From contig CANRCK010000001.1 of NCBI GenBank assembly GCA_947629095.1, positions 240,191 to 304,190 on the forward strand: a DNA stretch of 64,000 nt, written 5' to 3'. The notes under the pieces are model-generated. The model saw only the letters and a list, made by a program, of their open reading frames with translations, made no database searches and was not told the DNA's origin. Both the position numbers and the translations under genes were made by a program. This document shows, piece after piece, positions 52,301 through 60,801 of the stretch; position 1 is the stretch's first letter, and every line of letters starts with the position of its first letter. This DNA is from an uncultured Clostridia bacterium (GTDB taxonomy: Bacteria > Bacillota > Clostridia > Christensenellales > Borkfalkiaceae).

Positions 52301-53806
52301 AAGTTCTTCGGCAAAGTCATAGGGAACGGCGTTGGCGTCGTTGGATTCCGTGTAGTACACGGGATAGTTGCCGTAGGGAGCCGCTTCGTCCGGGTTGCCG
52401 AGCATATAGTTGGATTCCTGTCCGTTTATGGAAGCTACGGACATTGCGCCGTTGAACGTAGAAGGCGAACCGACGGTGCCCGAGTCGGGGTTGGAGGCAA
52501 GGTTGGTGCCGAATTCGCTGCCCGAGCCCGAGCTGTACTCGTTGCCCGCTGCGGCGATAAGGCTTATGCCCTCGTTTTTGATGCTGTCATAAACCCTTTT
52601 GAGCTGTTTCCCCTCCTCGTCGCCTTGGATGTCAACGCTTGAAAAGCCGCTGGTTGTGCCGAGGCTCATATTTATTATGTCTACGCCCAAAGTTACGCAG
52701 TCGTCGAGGGCGGCTATTATATCTTCACTTGTTGCGCCGCCTATGTCCTCGCTGGTGAGGTCGTCGGTGAATACCTTGCAAATTACGAGCTGTGCGTTGG
52801 GGGCAACGCCCATAAAGTCCATTTTTCCGTCGTTTACGCCACCAACCTGTTCGCCGTCCTTATTTATCCAATAGTCCGCGCTGCCGGCAACTATGCCCGC
52901 AACGTGCACGCCGTGCTGGGAATAGGAGGGATATACGTCGGTATCTTTGTCTGCATAGTCATAGGCAAAGGGAACCTTGTCGCTGAGATATACGTCGTCA
53001 AGCGTAAGGTTGGGGCTTGTTTTGGCGGCTGAAAGCTCTCCGCCCTCTATGGCTTCCTGAACATGTGAACGTGTAAAGCCGAGAGTTTTGGGCTGGGTTT
53101 CAAAGGCTACGTGGGTATAATCGAGACCCGTATCCAGAATTGCAACGGTGACGCCGCTGCCGTCGTAGCCGTATTCGCTTATGATTTCGCTTGAATCGTA
53201 GATGCCCGTTTGGTAAACGTTGCTGGGGTTGACCTGCGCACCCTGGTCGGCAAGGGCAGAGTACGTTTTAGATACGCCCGCCATGCTTACGCCCGCCATA
53301 CCGCGGATTTTTTGGAACTGCGTGAGGTTTACTTCGATTGCAACGGCATTTATAACGGTGGAATATCTGCCAACTTCCCTATACGCAATGCCGGAGGCGC
53401 TCAGACTTGCAAGAAAGGAGCTTTGGGAGTCCCTTATGTTCTTTAAGGCGCGCCTGCCCTCGTAGGTATCCAAATACTCTCCCACGGATTCTTCGTCCTT
53501 TTTGCTTTGGGTGACGGAAGGCACGTTGAGGCTGACTATTACCGTTTCGGTGACGTCCGTGCCGGTTATGGTGCGCGTTTCCTCCGCTTCGCCGTAGTCG
53601 ACTACGGCTTTGCTGAGATTGTCCCTTACGACGTTGGAAGTGTCGACCATGCCCGTGACGTTGGAAAACGAAAGGTTATCCACCCGCGACGCACCCGCCG
53701 TTGCGATGGGCGCGTACGCATAGGAGACAATCTGGCTTGCCGTTATGGTAGCCGCCATTGTGAGTGAAAGCGCGGCTATTGCTATCTTTCTGGTTTTAGA
53801 TTTCAT
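46379..53806 (-). CDS. Giant cell-surface subtilisin-like protease with leucine-rich repeats
   Basis: A 2475-residue exported S8 peptidase. After the signal peptide and propeptide comes the catalytic domain with Asp225 (AILDTGLDY), His298 (QHGVHVAGI) and Ser672 (MSGTSMATP). A PA insert (about 510-610) precedes the Ser, as in lactocepin/C5a-peptidase types. Fn3-like and two Big2-like domains follow (near 1282 and 1375). About 700 residues of BspA-type LRR_5 repeats come next (about 1450-2145), then a bacterial Ig-like segment. The C-terminal tail has a Cys-Gly knot (SGCGGCGTVDTG), a hydrophobic helix and RRRANKK. This is an LPXTG-like sorting layout without the LPXTG text. It probably cleaves host or dietary protein to feed the linked Opp importer. 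Confidence 0.9.
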   Translation of the reverse strand: MKSKTRKIAIAALSLTMAATITASQIVSYAYAPIATAGASRVDNLSFSNVTGMVDTSNVVRDNLSKAVVDYGEAEETRTITGTDVTETVIVSLNVPSVTQSKKDEESVGEYLDTYEGRRALKNIRDSQSSFLASLSASGIAYREVGRYSTVINAVAIEVNLTQFQKIRGMAGVSMAGVSKTYSALADQGAQVNPSNVYQTGIYDSSEIISEYGYDGSGVTVAILDTGLDYTHVAFETQPKTLGFTRSHVQEAIEGGELSAAKTSPNLTLDDVYLSDKVPFAYDYADKDTDVYPSYSQHGVHVAGIVAGSADYWINKDGEQVGGVNDGKMDFMGVAPNAQLVICKVFTDDLTSEDIGGATSEDIIAALDDCVTLGVDIINMSLGTTSGFSSVDIQGDEEGKQLKRVYDSIKNEGISLIAAAGNEYSSGSGSEFGTNLASNPDSGTVGSPSTFNGAMSVASINGQESNYMLGNPDEAAPYGNYPVYYTESNDANAVPYDFAEELLGKDVQSGIFTYYVIPGTGAQGDYPLSVIEALKNKGDEKILVLVRRGTLDFQTKVENAHSLGADGIIIYDNVPGTIRMSLGEIEPEDRIPAVSINMDAGAMLASDPQNPGRLRSSGKIEINKSYKAGPFMNDYSSWGSSPDLHLKPDITSHGGEITSSVAGGYEQMSGTSMATPNLAGLMALVKDYLKEQNPGITAQNLTTLTNQIVMSSATLVYDEEKLPYSPRKQGAGLATLKNIFTTKAYLETVEGENGGTEDNRPKIELYEDEAKNGKYSFTFYLNNFGESPLGFKLVSRFMTETIAADKLAVAEAAYMLDDEEAQFTVTGDGVSESDGIVTVAAGKKAAISVTLTLSAAEKKYLDDNFVNGMYVEGFISLVSQSEEQCDLNLPFMGFYGDWDAAPLMDYNAYEIAAIEADTSLTEAEKPHESVFATQLYSTYYNGRYGVPMGGYAYVQDDTPGVQQVYVAEEHCAVSRYNIFNGATATDNYLTSTGIRSLYAGLLRNAELVDYSIYDDNTGELIYSNSKYRIGKAIANGGGARPALVDLKLTPDELGLINNGKYRIEFDFYRTEDDKINGTVPYANNFTSTFYVDYDAPILQSSRIRYYDYEENNKIKQRVYLDLDIYDNHYPQAVLLCYSDEEYGDVSEVAEINLATEYVTPIYNPNRNGTTSVSVEITDIYEKYKNRMYVQIDDYALNHNVYTINFNSSNNNGATGDFEFVLNDRVTRTQGSSTSDVTYNLTIDKNELYRVELNCGDSSASNYTWTSLRRDILSVKNNEIFGLKAGTARLTVTGGGKTLNLNVTVQDSNRTLPNPALSFDVIQNSSLGIEKPRNTVEVNAGQTFKLEVVADPWYYPVSDLSFEWSSSNETIATVTNDGTVTTLNEHGTATITASATLPNGSQVYALVMLSVEEPFTVADTYLNKYHGSEETVIIPDDKNIMYIAEDAFEDNDTMKKVIIPKTVTQIDERAFRNCTALEEVYFISETAAGAEPVQDLARLNLILAEAFMGCTNLRLVDLTNVKVITVATDAFEGCAKLEEIRHMEKIGIANDFAFRGTALKSADITGLHTAGRNVFANCIDLRTVTTDHYTAISDGMFYGCTNLQSVVINTPRVGSGAFHGCTNLQSVTFGDQAIAEKWNDTVFRIDSYAFAGCTKLSTVTFNYPVSYIGDYAFADTAITSFEMPEGNPVLGESIFDGKDVTIDWTAEDYTHDAQGVYDGTTLVLAPNTITSTFKIKDNTTEIAPYAFASSTLESGVTTVEIPDTVTTIGEGAFAGFNITQITIPAGITQIPAHAFRQSGLTSIKIHSGITSIGENAFANCSALQEIDIIGASSLKSIGSYAFSGTAISSIELPASVKEMGDRVFANCKQLTEAHLPSLTFLGEYTFIDCTELAKATFGAQATASGTYTFCPGVDVNFMTGAQTGRKSSLTSVSLGGLTELGEGMFWYCTALEEIDLKSVTKVGMGAFLRCTKLSTVTGLEDVTDIADAAFGLTALTALNLTAAENIGAEAFYNVPATTLNVPAVKNIGERAFYGTQIRTLSLPATLASYGYGAFANSSRLSTVTVDQNELFFAENNVLYKNLTDAKTGNITYELCLYPAALRTTEYRVKDGTSSIQAMACAYIPQNYLSTITLPYSLKVIGDMAFFGSGITRYNFESIAAPTLLSNYWNLSTKNTNMFTFDAFHSLYFRNFLREVIDYIPDYAGTATNNITLAFPSNGTGYDNYIYGYFFNRKESLGELMDDNTRDFINRVNSYNTEEVESWINLENTPANLAKVTEFSESVKTAHRILNNTTSSQQLEFMGEDRIAKLTAVEEALKPVKAKFGITVKISSISVDGSSKHKSEYVNGEKFDMTGLVLRVVYDDYSVETVSDLTDVSIQSAYSGALHTYNTFVGAQYKGEYFRIPVTVSEEQEPSPPVGPDQPQEPTPGAPTESNSGCGGCGTVDTGATLGGTGLMLLTLAGAILFINKLRRRANKK

Positions 53807-53833
53807 ATTTACCTCGATTGTGAGTTTGCGAAG

Positions 53834-56800
53834 TTATTTTTGTGCCGTGAGAGTTACGGTCCACTCCTCTTGGCTGCCCGATTTATCGAGCACTGCCGTA
53901 TACTTTTCGCCCGTTGCCGAGTTTGTGAACGTGAACGTGGCAGTGTTGCCGTCGTCGGATACCAACACGTAGGTGTAGTTTGCGGGAGATTCGTCGGCGC
54001 CGGTGGTGAGCCTTATTACTCTGCCCGCGCCGTCAAAGAGGAATGTTGCGGATTCGGAACTTGAATCGAGCGCGTTTACTTCAAAGTAGGCGTCGGCTTT
54101 TGTCATCTTAATGGTCCAGTTTTCAACCGAATTGCCCACCTGGTTGAGCGTTACGCTGTACACAGTGTCGTCCTCGCCCACAAATCTTATTATATGTCTG
54201 TATGTTATATTGTCGGAAAGGAGAATGAAGTAGACGTAGCGCGAGTCGCCCTCAGCCGAATGACGGACCACGCCGCCCGCGCCGTTGAACTCATAGGTTA
54301 CGCCGGCTTCGTCGACGTCTTTTATCGTAACGCCGTATAGCCCGTCGGGATAAACGACCGCATAGTAGGTGTCGCCCGAGTGCAGGTAATACAGAACGTC
54401 GTAATCGACTTCGGAATCCTTTTCCCACTCTACCATTACAAACCTGCTGTAAATATAGGTAATATTTACGTTGCCGTGAATGTCAACGGTGTAGCTGTAA
54501 CCCGTTTCAACCTCGCCGGAGGCGTCATAGCGGACTGCGGTGCCGCTGCCGAATACCGACGCGGAAAGTCCGTCGAACACAAGCTTTTCGCCGCTGTCTT
54601 TCTTGGATTCGGAATCGTATATCTTATATTCCTTTCCGCGGAGATCATCTGCCTTGGAAACGTCAATACATACGGAATTGTCGGAACCGTTTAAGCTGTT
54701 TTCGGGTCCTACGGAAAGCTCGGTGGCGGTTGCGGAAGTCAATGCGTTTACGTAGTACGTGCCGTCTTTGAAGGGGAACTCCAGATAGTTGCCCTGCTCG
54801 TTGTATTTAAACGTAACGGACGTTGCGGCTTCGTCGCCGTAGAACTTGTAGCTGCCGTCAGCCGTGAAGTCGGCATATATATTGCCTATTGTAAGTTCGC
54901 CCATTACGCCGCCGATTATCCAATTGCCCGTGAAAGGCGTTGAATATGTTAAAGTTATGGGCTGCTTGCCATCTTCGGTGAACAGGTATACCTGCTTGCC
55001 GTCCTTCTCGCCGAGGGTTATAGTGCCGCCCTTGTAGAGGGTTTCCTGCGCGGTGAGCGCGATTGAACCGTCGGCTTGAATGTGATAAGTGTACTTTCTG
55101 CCCTCGCCGTTGCCGTTGATAGCAGTTACGTTGCCGCCTGCAGTAAGCTCGCCCCTGCCGTCAAAGGAATATACAAAGCCGTTTTGGTCCACAAGCTTGC
55201 GCGCATACCATATATCGCGCGTCTGCAACGTGAAGGAAGAGCCGTTTGCGGTAACTTTTATGTTGCCTGCCTCCATATCGTACTCAATGGAATATTGCAC
55301 GCCCTTGTATGTGAACAAGCCCTTCATAGTGTTGTAGTCGAGGGTGTATTTGCCGGCGCTCGAACCGTTGACATATACGGAAGCAGTTACGGCAAGCGCG
55401 CCGAGAGCAGGGTCACCGCTGAGGTCGTAGAAGCCTCTGCCGTTGAACTGCACTTCCTTTACGGTTTCATCGTTGCTTATCCAAAGACCCTTTATGCCGT
55501 CGTAGGACGTAAGGCGCGCAGGCGCGCCGTTTAAGGTGCCTTCCAATATCTTGGTTTGTTGATTAAAGTTGAGCGACGCGAAATTTACAGACTGGTTGTA
55601 GATATGCAGGGTATATTCGTCCTCGGTTTCCACTGCCTGATAGGTAAGATTTACAGTTTCGCCCGTAGCCGTGTATTCGGCAACGGCAGACCCTAAACCG
55701 CTGTTGTTTATGCCGTTGAGCCTGAGATTTATGGTGACGGCGGATGAAGTATAGTCGCCCGTTCTCTGGCTATAGTACCATTCGCCGACGAAGCTGCCGC
55801 CCACGTAGAATGTTACGGCGGATTTGCCCGTTTCGGTTATATCGAGCATACCGTTTTCGTTTATTACAGCCGTGAACGCGCCCGACTTATCGTGGAGAAC
55901 GCCACTATCGTCTACAGTGTATGTGCCGGAAGCCGTGCCGCCTACGCCGCTCTTTGTCCACGTGCCCTCGCCGGCGGCGGACTTGCCGTCGAACGTGTAG
56001 GAGACATTGTAGGCAAAGGGTCTTTCCCATGCGCCCGTAAAGCCGTCGTAGGGCTTTACTTCCACATCGTCTATGGTCTTTACATAGCCATTTTCAACGG
56101 TGGCGGTAACCGTGTTATTGTCGCCGTAATCGAGCGTAAGTCCTGCGTCGCTTACGGTATATGTGAAGTTTGAGGAATTGTCGCCCGTTTTGCGGACGCC
56201 GGTGCCGTTGCCGTTGAATGTGTAGATATTACCGTTCCCGTAATAGTCGATATACTTGAAGTTTTCTATGGCTTTCAGTCCCGTAAGAGGAGATTCTGCG
56301 GGGAAGAGCCTGAACGAGTTGCCCGTGTAGCTGACAACCTCCTCCTCTATAGGGTTTTCGTAGATATCAAACCCGGGAGCGGTTTTTATGCTGATTTCCT
56401 GCACGAAGCCGCCCGTGAGCGTGATTCTTCCGTGTTCAACGGTTGCGCCGAAGTTATATAAGGAACCGAGATAATATTCCCTGTAGCGCGGCTGCATATC
56501 TTCAAAAACTCCCGAAAGTTCGCCGAGATAGCTGTTCAATATAACGATCTGCTCGCCGTCGTAGGTGTAGGTTGAATCCTGGCTGAGCGCGCCGTTGATA
56601 TATGTTACTATTCCGTCCTCGCCGAACACAAGCCTTGCGCCCACGTCTGCCGACTCGCCGAGATAATAGGTGCCGGCAACTTCGCTATAATTTGCATAAC
56701 CTATATATATAGTCATATCGCCCGTGGGAACGAAGGACATGGGTATTCTGTTTTCAAGGTCACTGTCAAAGAAATATCCGTAGGAGCGGTTGGCGCCGTC

Positions 56801-58978
56801 CTCCACGTATTCCTGTATTTTGCCCTGCATAAACCACCGCGACATGCTGAAATACTCGCTGTCGATTTGCAGTTGATCGGGAACAGACACGCCGTCTTTC
56901 GCGGCATAAGTTATTGCGAACTGCTTGGATGAGGAGTTGGGATTGAAAACGGGCGCACCGTTTGAAATTATCCAGTCCTCCGCGTCCCAATGCATTGTGT
57001 TGCGTATGAAATCTTCGGTTATGGCGTCTTCTTTGCGCACGCTGCCGAATATCGTGGCGGGATATGCGTGAGCGTCCTGAAGGTCGTTGCCATCTTCAAT
57101 GTGTGCGGCTATGGGGTCGGTTACTTCGAAGCGAACGCCGGTTGTTTCGCTCTGGGCGGCGGCAATTGCGTCAATATGCCCCGTTGAGAAGCAGTTATAC
57201 ACAGACGTATTGAAGCCCGCGCGCCCTACAATGCCGCCTGCATATGCATAATAGATTTCTTCGGAATAGCCCGAACCGGTCCCGTAGGGGCTGTTGGCAA
57301 TTACTGCGCCGGAAGAATAGCAATTTGCCACGGACGTGCCCGGGGCAAGATAGCCGACTATGCCGCCGGCGTTGATGCCGCCCCCGATATCGCCCGAGGA
57401 GGCACAGTTGATTATATAAGCCGAAAGGCGCTCCTCGCCTACGGCAAGCAAGCCCGTTACGCCGCCTACAGCGTATACGAAGCCGTTGTTGACGTTAACG
57501 TCCACGTCCGTCATACACGAGGTGACGCTTGAAAAATATCTTATGTTGCTCGTTGTGGAGTACGCGGAGATCTGCTGACCTATAAGCCCGCCCACATATG
57601 CGCCGTAGCCTGTGCCGCCCGTAACTTCTATGGTGCTGTTGGTTACGGTGCAGCCGTTCACCGTTGCACCGTACGCAACGCCGATGAGCGTGCCGACGTA
57701 GCAATCCTGATTATAGCGCGACGAGTCTGCTCTGACGCGGACGTTATCGAGATTCAGATTGTAGATTGAAGGCGAATAGTTTGCCGTGCAATAGGCAAGC
57801 CCGAACAAGCCGACGTTGGTTATATATGTGGGAACAAAGCTCTCCTGGTCGATCCACGTGTCGTTGAGCATAAAATTGGAAATAGTGTGTCCGTTGCCGT
57901 TGAATGTTCCGGCAAAGAAGGAATAGCTTGTGGAGGCGTCGCCGATTATGTACGCCTGCTCGCCCTCGAAATCAATGTCGTTTTCAAGTCTGTAGTATGC
58001 GCCGTAGAATCTGCCCTCTATATTCTGACCGGCGTTTATCAACATTGCCATCTGGAAGAGGTCTATGGGTCTGGAAATACGGAAAGGATCGTTTATGGAG
58101 CCGGAACCGCCGTCAGCCCTTTCGATAAACGATACCTGCTCCACGAGACCGTCAACCGCTATGCGGGTGTTGTCGGTGAGTTCATAGGTATAATAGCCGT
58201 CCCCGTCCGCCTTTAACACTGTGGAGTTTGCAAGCACGGAGTAGCTAGTTTGAACGTGATAAACGCTTATTTGTACTTTGAATTTAATTTGTTCGCCCGC
58301 AAAAGTGTGGATGGGGCTGTCGGCAGTGATATATTCCCCTTTCTCGTCGATATAGCGCACGCGGGTATCTTCGGAAACATAGGTGAGGTCTACGTTTTTG
58401 ACTATGCCGTCCACGCTCACGGTTACGGGTTTATCCATGGTGAATGTGTACGTGCCGTTTTCGGCGGTAAGCTCTTCGGAATTGGCATAAACCTTTGCTT
58501 CGCCCGAGTAGTCGTCGCTCTTGGTTATGGAGAAGGAGACTTCCGTGCCCATCTTTACCATCATACCGCTTCTCAAGTCTTCGGGCTGGAGAATGTTGTA
58601 GGTTATGCCGGGCGTGTATGCAAATATAACCTTGTTATATTCGGAGCCTTGAGCCATTAGCCCTTCCACCCTGACGGTGGTGTTTTCCGTAATCTCAAAG
58701 GAATATTGACCGTCCTGTTCCTGCAACACACGGTCGTTGGCGTACACCACGGGCGACTGGTCCTTGGCGTCGTCAGCCAATTGCAGGCTGAAAGTTACGG
58801 TTGTACCTTCAAGCACCTCGTAGCCGCTGGGAATTTCGCAGACATAAGTTACGCCGTTGGTCTTTTGGAACACGAGCGTATAATACTCCCCTTCGGAGCT
58901 CCCCCCCGCGCACGCCACGGCTGCGCCGAGGCAGACAAAAAGGAGCACGGAAAGTATTGCTAACAAAAATTTTTTCAT
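53834..58978 (-). CDS. Giant secreted lipoprotein with GLUG-type region and tandem beta modules
   Basis: A 1714-residue lipoprotein, lipobox AVAC. The first 300 residues hold three or four similar modules with the phrase 'YSFEITENTTVRVEGL'. A GLUG-like parallel beta-helix region follows (about 300-680; FAGTFNGNGHTISNFML, GGIVGYLAPGTSVANCYSSG). The rest is a series of lipocalin-like repeats, each opening with F-x-G-x-W-type text (FTGAWERPF, FVGEWYYS, FTGNWIIGG). It is the first gene of the long operon, driven by the promoter at 59122-59150. No catalytic motif; it is likely an adhesin or substrate-capture protein working with the downstream subtilase. Confidence 0.8.
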   Translation of the reverse strand: MKKFLLAILSVLLFVCLGAAVACAGGSSEGEYYTLVFQKTNGVTYVCEIPSGYEVLEGTTVTFSLQLADDAKDQSPVVYANDRVLQEQDGQYSFEITENTTVRVEGLMAQGSEYNKVIFAYTPGITYNILQPEDLRSGMMVKMGTEVSFSITKSDDYSGEAKVYANSEELTAENGTYTFTMDKPVTVSVDGIVKNVDLTYVSEDTRVRYIDEKGEYITADSPIHTFAGEQIKFKVQISVYHVQTSYSVLANSTVLKADGDGYYTYELTDNTRIAVDGLVEQVSFIERADGGSGSINDPFRISRPIDLFQMAMLINAGQNIEGRFYGAYYRLENDIDFEGEQAYIIGDASTSYSFFAGTFNGNGHTISNFMLNDTWIDQESFVPTYITNVGLFGLAYCTANYSPSIYNLNLDNVRVRADSSRYNQDCYVGTLIGVAYGATVNGCTVTNSTIEVTGGTGYGAYVGGLIGQQISAYSTTSNIRYFSSVTSCMTDVDVNVNNGFVYAVGGVTGLLAVGEERLSAYIINCASSGDIGGGINAGGIVGYLAPGTSVANCYSSGAVIANSPYGTGSGYSEEIYYAYAGGIVGRAGFNTSVYNCFSTGHIDAIAAAQSETTGVRFEVTDPIAAHIEDGNDLQDAHAYPATIFGSVRKEDAITEDFIRNTMHWDAEDWIISNGAPVFNPNSSSKQFAITYAAKDGVSVPDQLQIDSEYFSMSRWFMQGKIQEYVEDGANRSYGYFFDSDLENRIPMSFVPTGDMTIYIGYANYSEVAGTYYLGESADVGARLVFGEDGIVTYINGALSQDSTYTYDGEQIVILNSYLGELSGVFEDMQPRYREYYLGSLYNFGATVEHGRITLTGGFVQEISIKTAPGFDIYENPIEEEVVSYTGNSFRLFPAESPLTGLKAIENFKYIDYYGNGNIYTFNGNGTGVRKTGDNSSNFTYTVSDAGLTLDYGDNNTVTATVENGYVKTIDDVEVKPYDGFTGAWERPFAYNVSYTFDGKSAAGEGTWTKSGVGGTASGTYTVDDSGVLHDKSGAFTAVINENGMLDITETGKSAVTFYVGGSFVGEWYYSQRTGDYTSSAVTINLRLNGINNSGLGSAVAEYTATGETVNLTYQAVETEDEYTLHIYNQSVNFASLNFNQQTKILEGTLNGAPARLTSYDGIKGLWISNDETVKEVQFNGRGFYDLSGDPALGALAVTASVYVNGSSAGKYTLDYNTMKGLFTYKGVQYSIEYDMEAGNIKVTANGSSFTLQTRDIWYARKLVDQNGFVYSFDGRGELTAGGNVTAINGNGEGRKYTYHIQADGSIALTAQETLYKGGTITLGEKDGKQVYLFTEDGKQPITLTYSTPFTGNWIIGGVMGELTIGNIYADFTADGSYKFYGDEAATSVTFKYNEQGNYLEFPFKDGTYYVNALTSATATELSVGPENSLNGSDNSVCIDVSKADDLRGKEYKIYDSESKKDSGEKLVFDGLSASVFGSGTAVRYDASGEVETGYSYTVDIHGNVNITYIYSRFVMVEWEKDSEVDYDVLYYLHSGDTYYAVVYPDGLYGVTIKDVDEAGVTYEFNGAGGVVRHSAEGDSRYVYFILLSDNITYRHIIRFVGEDDTVYSVTLNQVGNSVENWTIKMTKADAYFEVNALDSSSESATFLFDGAGRVIRLTTGADESPANYTYVLVSDDGNTATFTFTNSATGEKYTAVLDKSGSQEEWTVTLTAQK

Positions 58979-59121
58979 GACAACGTCCTCTTTATGGATT
59001 TTGTTGTGCGGAAACGGCTCTGCCGCTCTGCGGTGATATCGGGCGGGAATTTACTGCAAGGATTGCGGATAGCCCGCAAAACTTTCAAACATATTGCGCC
59101 CATTATTATTGATACTAAGTC
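58979..59121 (-). other. Long 5' leader of the giant-lipoprotein/opp operon
   Basis: About 135 nt separate the predicted start site from the ATG at 58978. It contains an AGAGGA ribosome binding site and a few short inverted repeats around a GC-rich patch (59010-59090). I see no T-box or known riboswitch. The rest of the gap, 59151-59356, is A+T-rich with no gene. Confidence 0.5.
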
Positions 59122-59150
59122 ATTATACAATGAAACGGATAAAAATTCAA
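59122..59150 (-). promoter_or_regulatory. Promoter of the long surface-protease/opp operon
   Basis: On the minus strand: TTGAAT (59150-59145), 17-nt spacer, TATAAT (59127-59122). No other convincing promoter was seen in the short gaps of the eleven genes downstream. Confidence 0.75.
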
Positions 59151-59356
59151 GTAATTTATATGTGTTTGCGATATTTTTCTGTTATTGTTTTTATAACAAT
59201 TATAACCAACATTTATATTTTTAATTATATATATAGTAAAAACGGATTTTGCTGCGGAGGACCGCTGTTTTTTAACCCGAAAACGGACGAAATTACACCG
59301 TTTTGAGGTATTCCGCGGTTAAAAAATGTATAATTGAATAAAAACAAAACCAAACG

Positions 59357-59386
59357 AAAAACGCCGCGGCTTTTCGGGCTGCGGCG
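59357..59386 (-). terminator. Terminator of the SGNH hydrolase gene
   Basis: The stem CGCCGCGGC / GCTGCGGCG (59362-59370 and 59378-59386, one G-T pair) is followed on the minus strand by five T residues (59361-59357). Confidence 0.8.
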
Positions 59387-59408
59387 CAAAAATATATTTT
59401 GTATAAAA

Positions 59409-60017
59409 TTAAAGAAGATGCTTGCGGATCGCCTTTATGGCGGTGTCGGCAATCAGGCGGGAACCCCTGTGCGTGGGATGAACGCCGTCCAAAGAATATT
59501 CCGTGTAGGGAATGCTTTCGGCTACGCCGTTAAACATTTCGTCGTAGGCGACGAACTCGTCGCAAAGCTTGAGGCAGACGTCGTTTATTACGGCAAGCTC
59601 CTCGTTGAAAACCTTGCGCATACGGAGCTTATCGGGCGCCGGAAGAAGGAACGGTTCGAGGAATATCACAACCATACCCGTCTCCTTGAGCTTTGTTATA
59701 AGCTCGGTTAAATCGGCGCGGAACTTAACAAAATCGGGCTCTACCCCGTATTTGAACTTGTGGAGGGTGTTGTTGATGCCTATCATCATCACGACTGCGT
59801 CGGGCTTTAAATCTATTACGTCCTCTTTTACGCGTGCCAAAAGGTCGCACACCTCGTCGCCCGAGACACCCTTGTTTATAAGCTCTATATCCATATCGGG
59901 ATATATGGGCTTGAGTTTATCGGATAAAATTTTAACATATCCCGTACCGAGGGATTTGACGTCGTTCCTGTCGCGCCCGCAATCTGTAATCGAGTCGCCG
60001 AAAAATACGATTCTCAT
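59409..60017 (-). CDS. SGNH/GDSL-family hydrolase
   Basis: A 202-residue esterase-type hydrolase. Block I is FFGDSITDCGRD with the nucleophile Ser, block III is MIGINNTLHKF, and block V is DGVHPTHRG with the catalytic Asp and His. It has no signal peptide, so it is cytoplasmic; substrates in this family are acyl or acetyl esters, often on carbohydrates. I start at the ATG at 60017 because MRIVFFGDS is the family start; the frame continues upstream to 60068 without a better site. It is a single-gene unit with its own promoter and terminator. Confidence 0.88.
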   Translation of the reverse strand: MRIVFFGDSITDCGRDRNDVKSLGTGYVKILSDKLKPIYPDMDIELINKGVSGDEVCDLLARVKEDVIDLKPDAVVMMIGINNTLHKFKYGVEPDFVKFRADLTELITKLKETGMVVIFLEPFLLPAPDKLRMRKVFNEELAVINDVCLKLCDEFVAYDEMFNGVAESIPYTEYSLDGVHPTHRGSRLIADTAIKAIRKHLL

Positions 60018-60058
60018 AATTTTTTCCGCCTTTGACGATATTATTCTATCACACTGCA

Positions 60059-60087
60059 ATTCTATCACACCGAAAAAAGCTTGTCAA
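60059..60087 (-). promoter_or_regulatory. Promoter of the SGNH hydrolase gene
   Basis: On the minus strand: TTGACA (60087-60082), 17-nt spacer, TAGAAT (60064-60059). It is divergent from the promoter at 60130-60158. Confidence 0.75.
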
Positions 60088-60129
60088 GAAAAGCCCGCAA
60101 ACAAATGCCATTTTGAATTTTCGGTCCGC

Positions 60130-60158
60130 TTGATTTCTCTGTGCTGCTGTGATATAAT
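60130..60158 (+). promoter_or_regulatory. Promoter of the small gene at 60195
   Basis: TTGATT (60130-60135), 17-nt spacer, TATAAT (60153-60158), about 37 bp before the ATG. Confidence 0.7.
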
Positions 60159-60194
60159 GGGAACGATAAATAGGAATTTAGCGAAGAAACAAAT

Positions 60195-60404
60195 ATGGTT
60201 ATACCTGTTCTGCTTATGAGGAAAAGACACATTATCGACAAGCTATTGAAAATGGACGCCGTTTCGGAAGAAAACGCTGTTACTCTTCGGGAAGCGGGTG
60301 TTATAAATCCAAACGGTTTTCATAGGTTTACTTTGCGTTTGGTAGAACAGGGAATTCTCCATAAGTGCGGAGATAAATATTATTTGGATACTGCAAGACT
60401 GTAA
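60195..60404 (+). CDS. Small unknown protein, winged-helix-like
   Basis: A 69-residue soluble protein with no named family. The sequence (MRKRHIIDKLLKMDAVSEEN ... FHRFTLRLVEQGILHKCGDKYYLD) has the helix-helix-wing rhythm of a small DNA-binding domain; the closing GDKYYLD is wing-like. There is no clear Shine-Dalgarno, and the ATG at 60216 is an alternative start. It has its own promoter and terminator, so it is very probably expressed. Confidence 0.65.
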   Translation: MVIPVLLMRKRHIIDKLLKMDAVSEENAVTLREAGVINPNGFHRFTLRLVEQGILHKCGDKYYLDTARL

Positions 60405-60421
60405 ACAGGCAGGCTTGAAAC

Positions 60422-60448
60422 AAAGCGAGGGCTGTTTGTCCTCGCTTT
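60422..60448 (+). terminator. Terminator after the small gene
   Basis: The stem AAAGCGAGG / CCTCGCTTT (60422-60430 and 60440-60448) lies 18 bp after the stop. Confidence 0.8.
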
Positions 60449-60604
60449 TGCATAAAAAAGGAACGCAAGTTTAGTTCAACTCGATTGGCGCGTGCGGCGG
60501 GAGGGATTTTGCCGTTTCCCGCAGGCGGGAACCCTCGGCAAAGCGTCGTCGCTTTGCTCCTCGCGTGAACCACGAGGGTTCTTCATTATCTCCACCAACA
60601 TAAC

Positions 60605-60640
60605 AAATTCCCGCGCCGACAACAGTCGGCGCGGGAATTT
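60605..60640. repeat. Palindromic repeat, copy 1
   Basis: Two perfect 16-bp arms, AAATTCCCGCGCCGAC and its complement, around an AACA loop. An identical copy lies at 60802-60837 in the same orientation; both are preceded by ATAAC and followed by GGCGCG. Confidence 0.8.
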
Positions 60641-60801
60641 GGCGCGGATGGAGGGATTTGCGCCTTTGGCGGCGCGCCCCGGCAAACAGCGCACTGCGCT
60701 GTTTGGTTTGCATAACGTCAAACCGTAACCATACAAACCAATGCAAACCGATTGCTCCCGCAATCGCCTCCACCCTCAAATCCCTCCAAAAAAATCATAA
60801 C

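Noticed and set aside
58979..59121. T-box or riboswitch in the long operon leader
   Set aside because: No specifier loop, T-box sequence or familiar aptamer core could be read.
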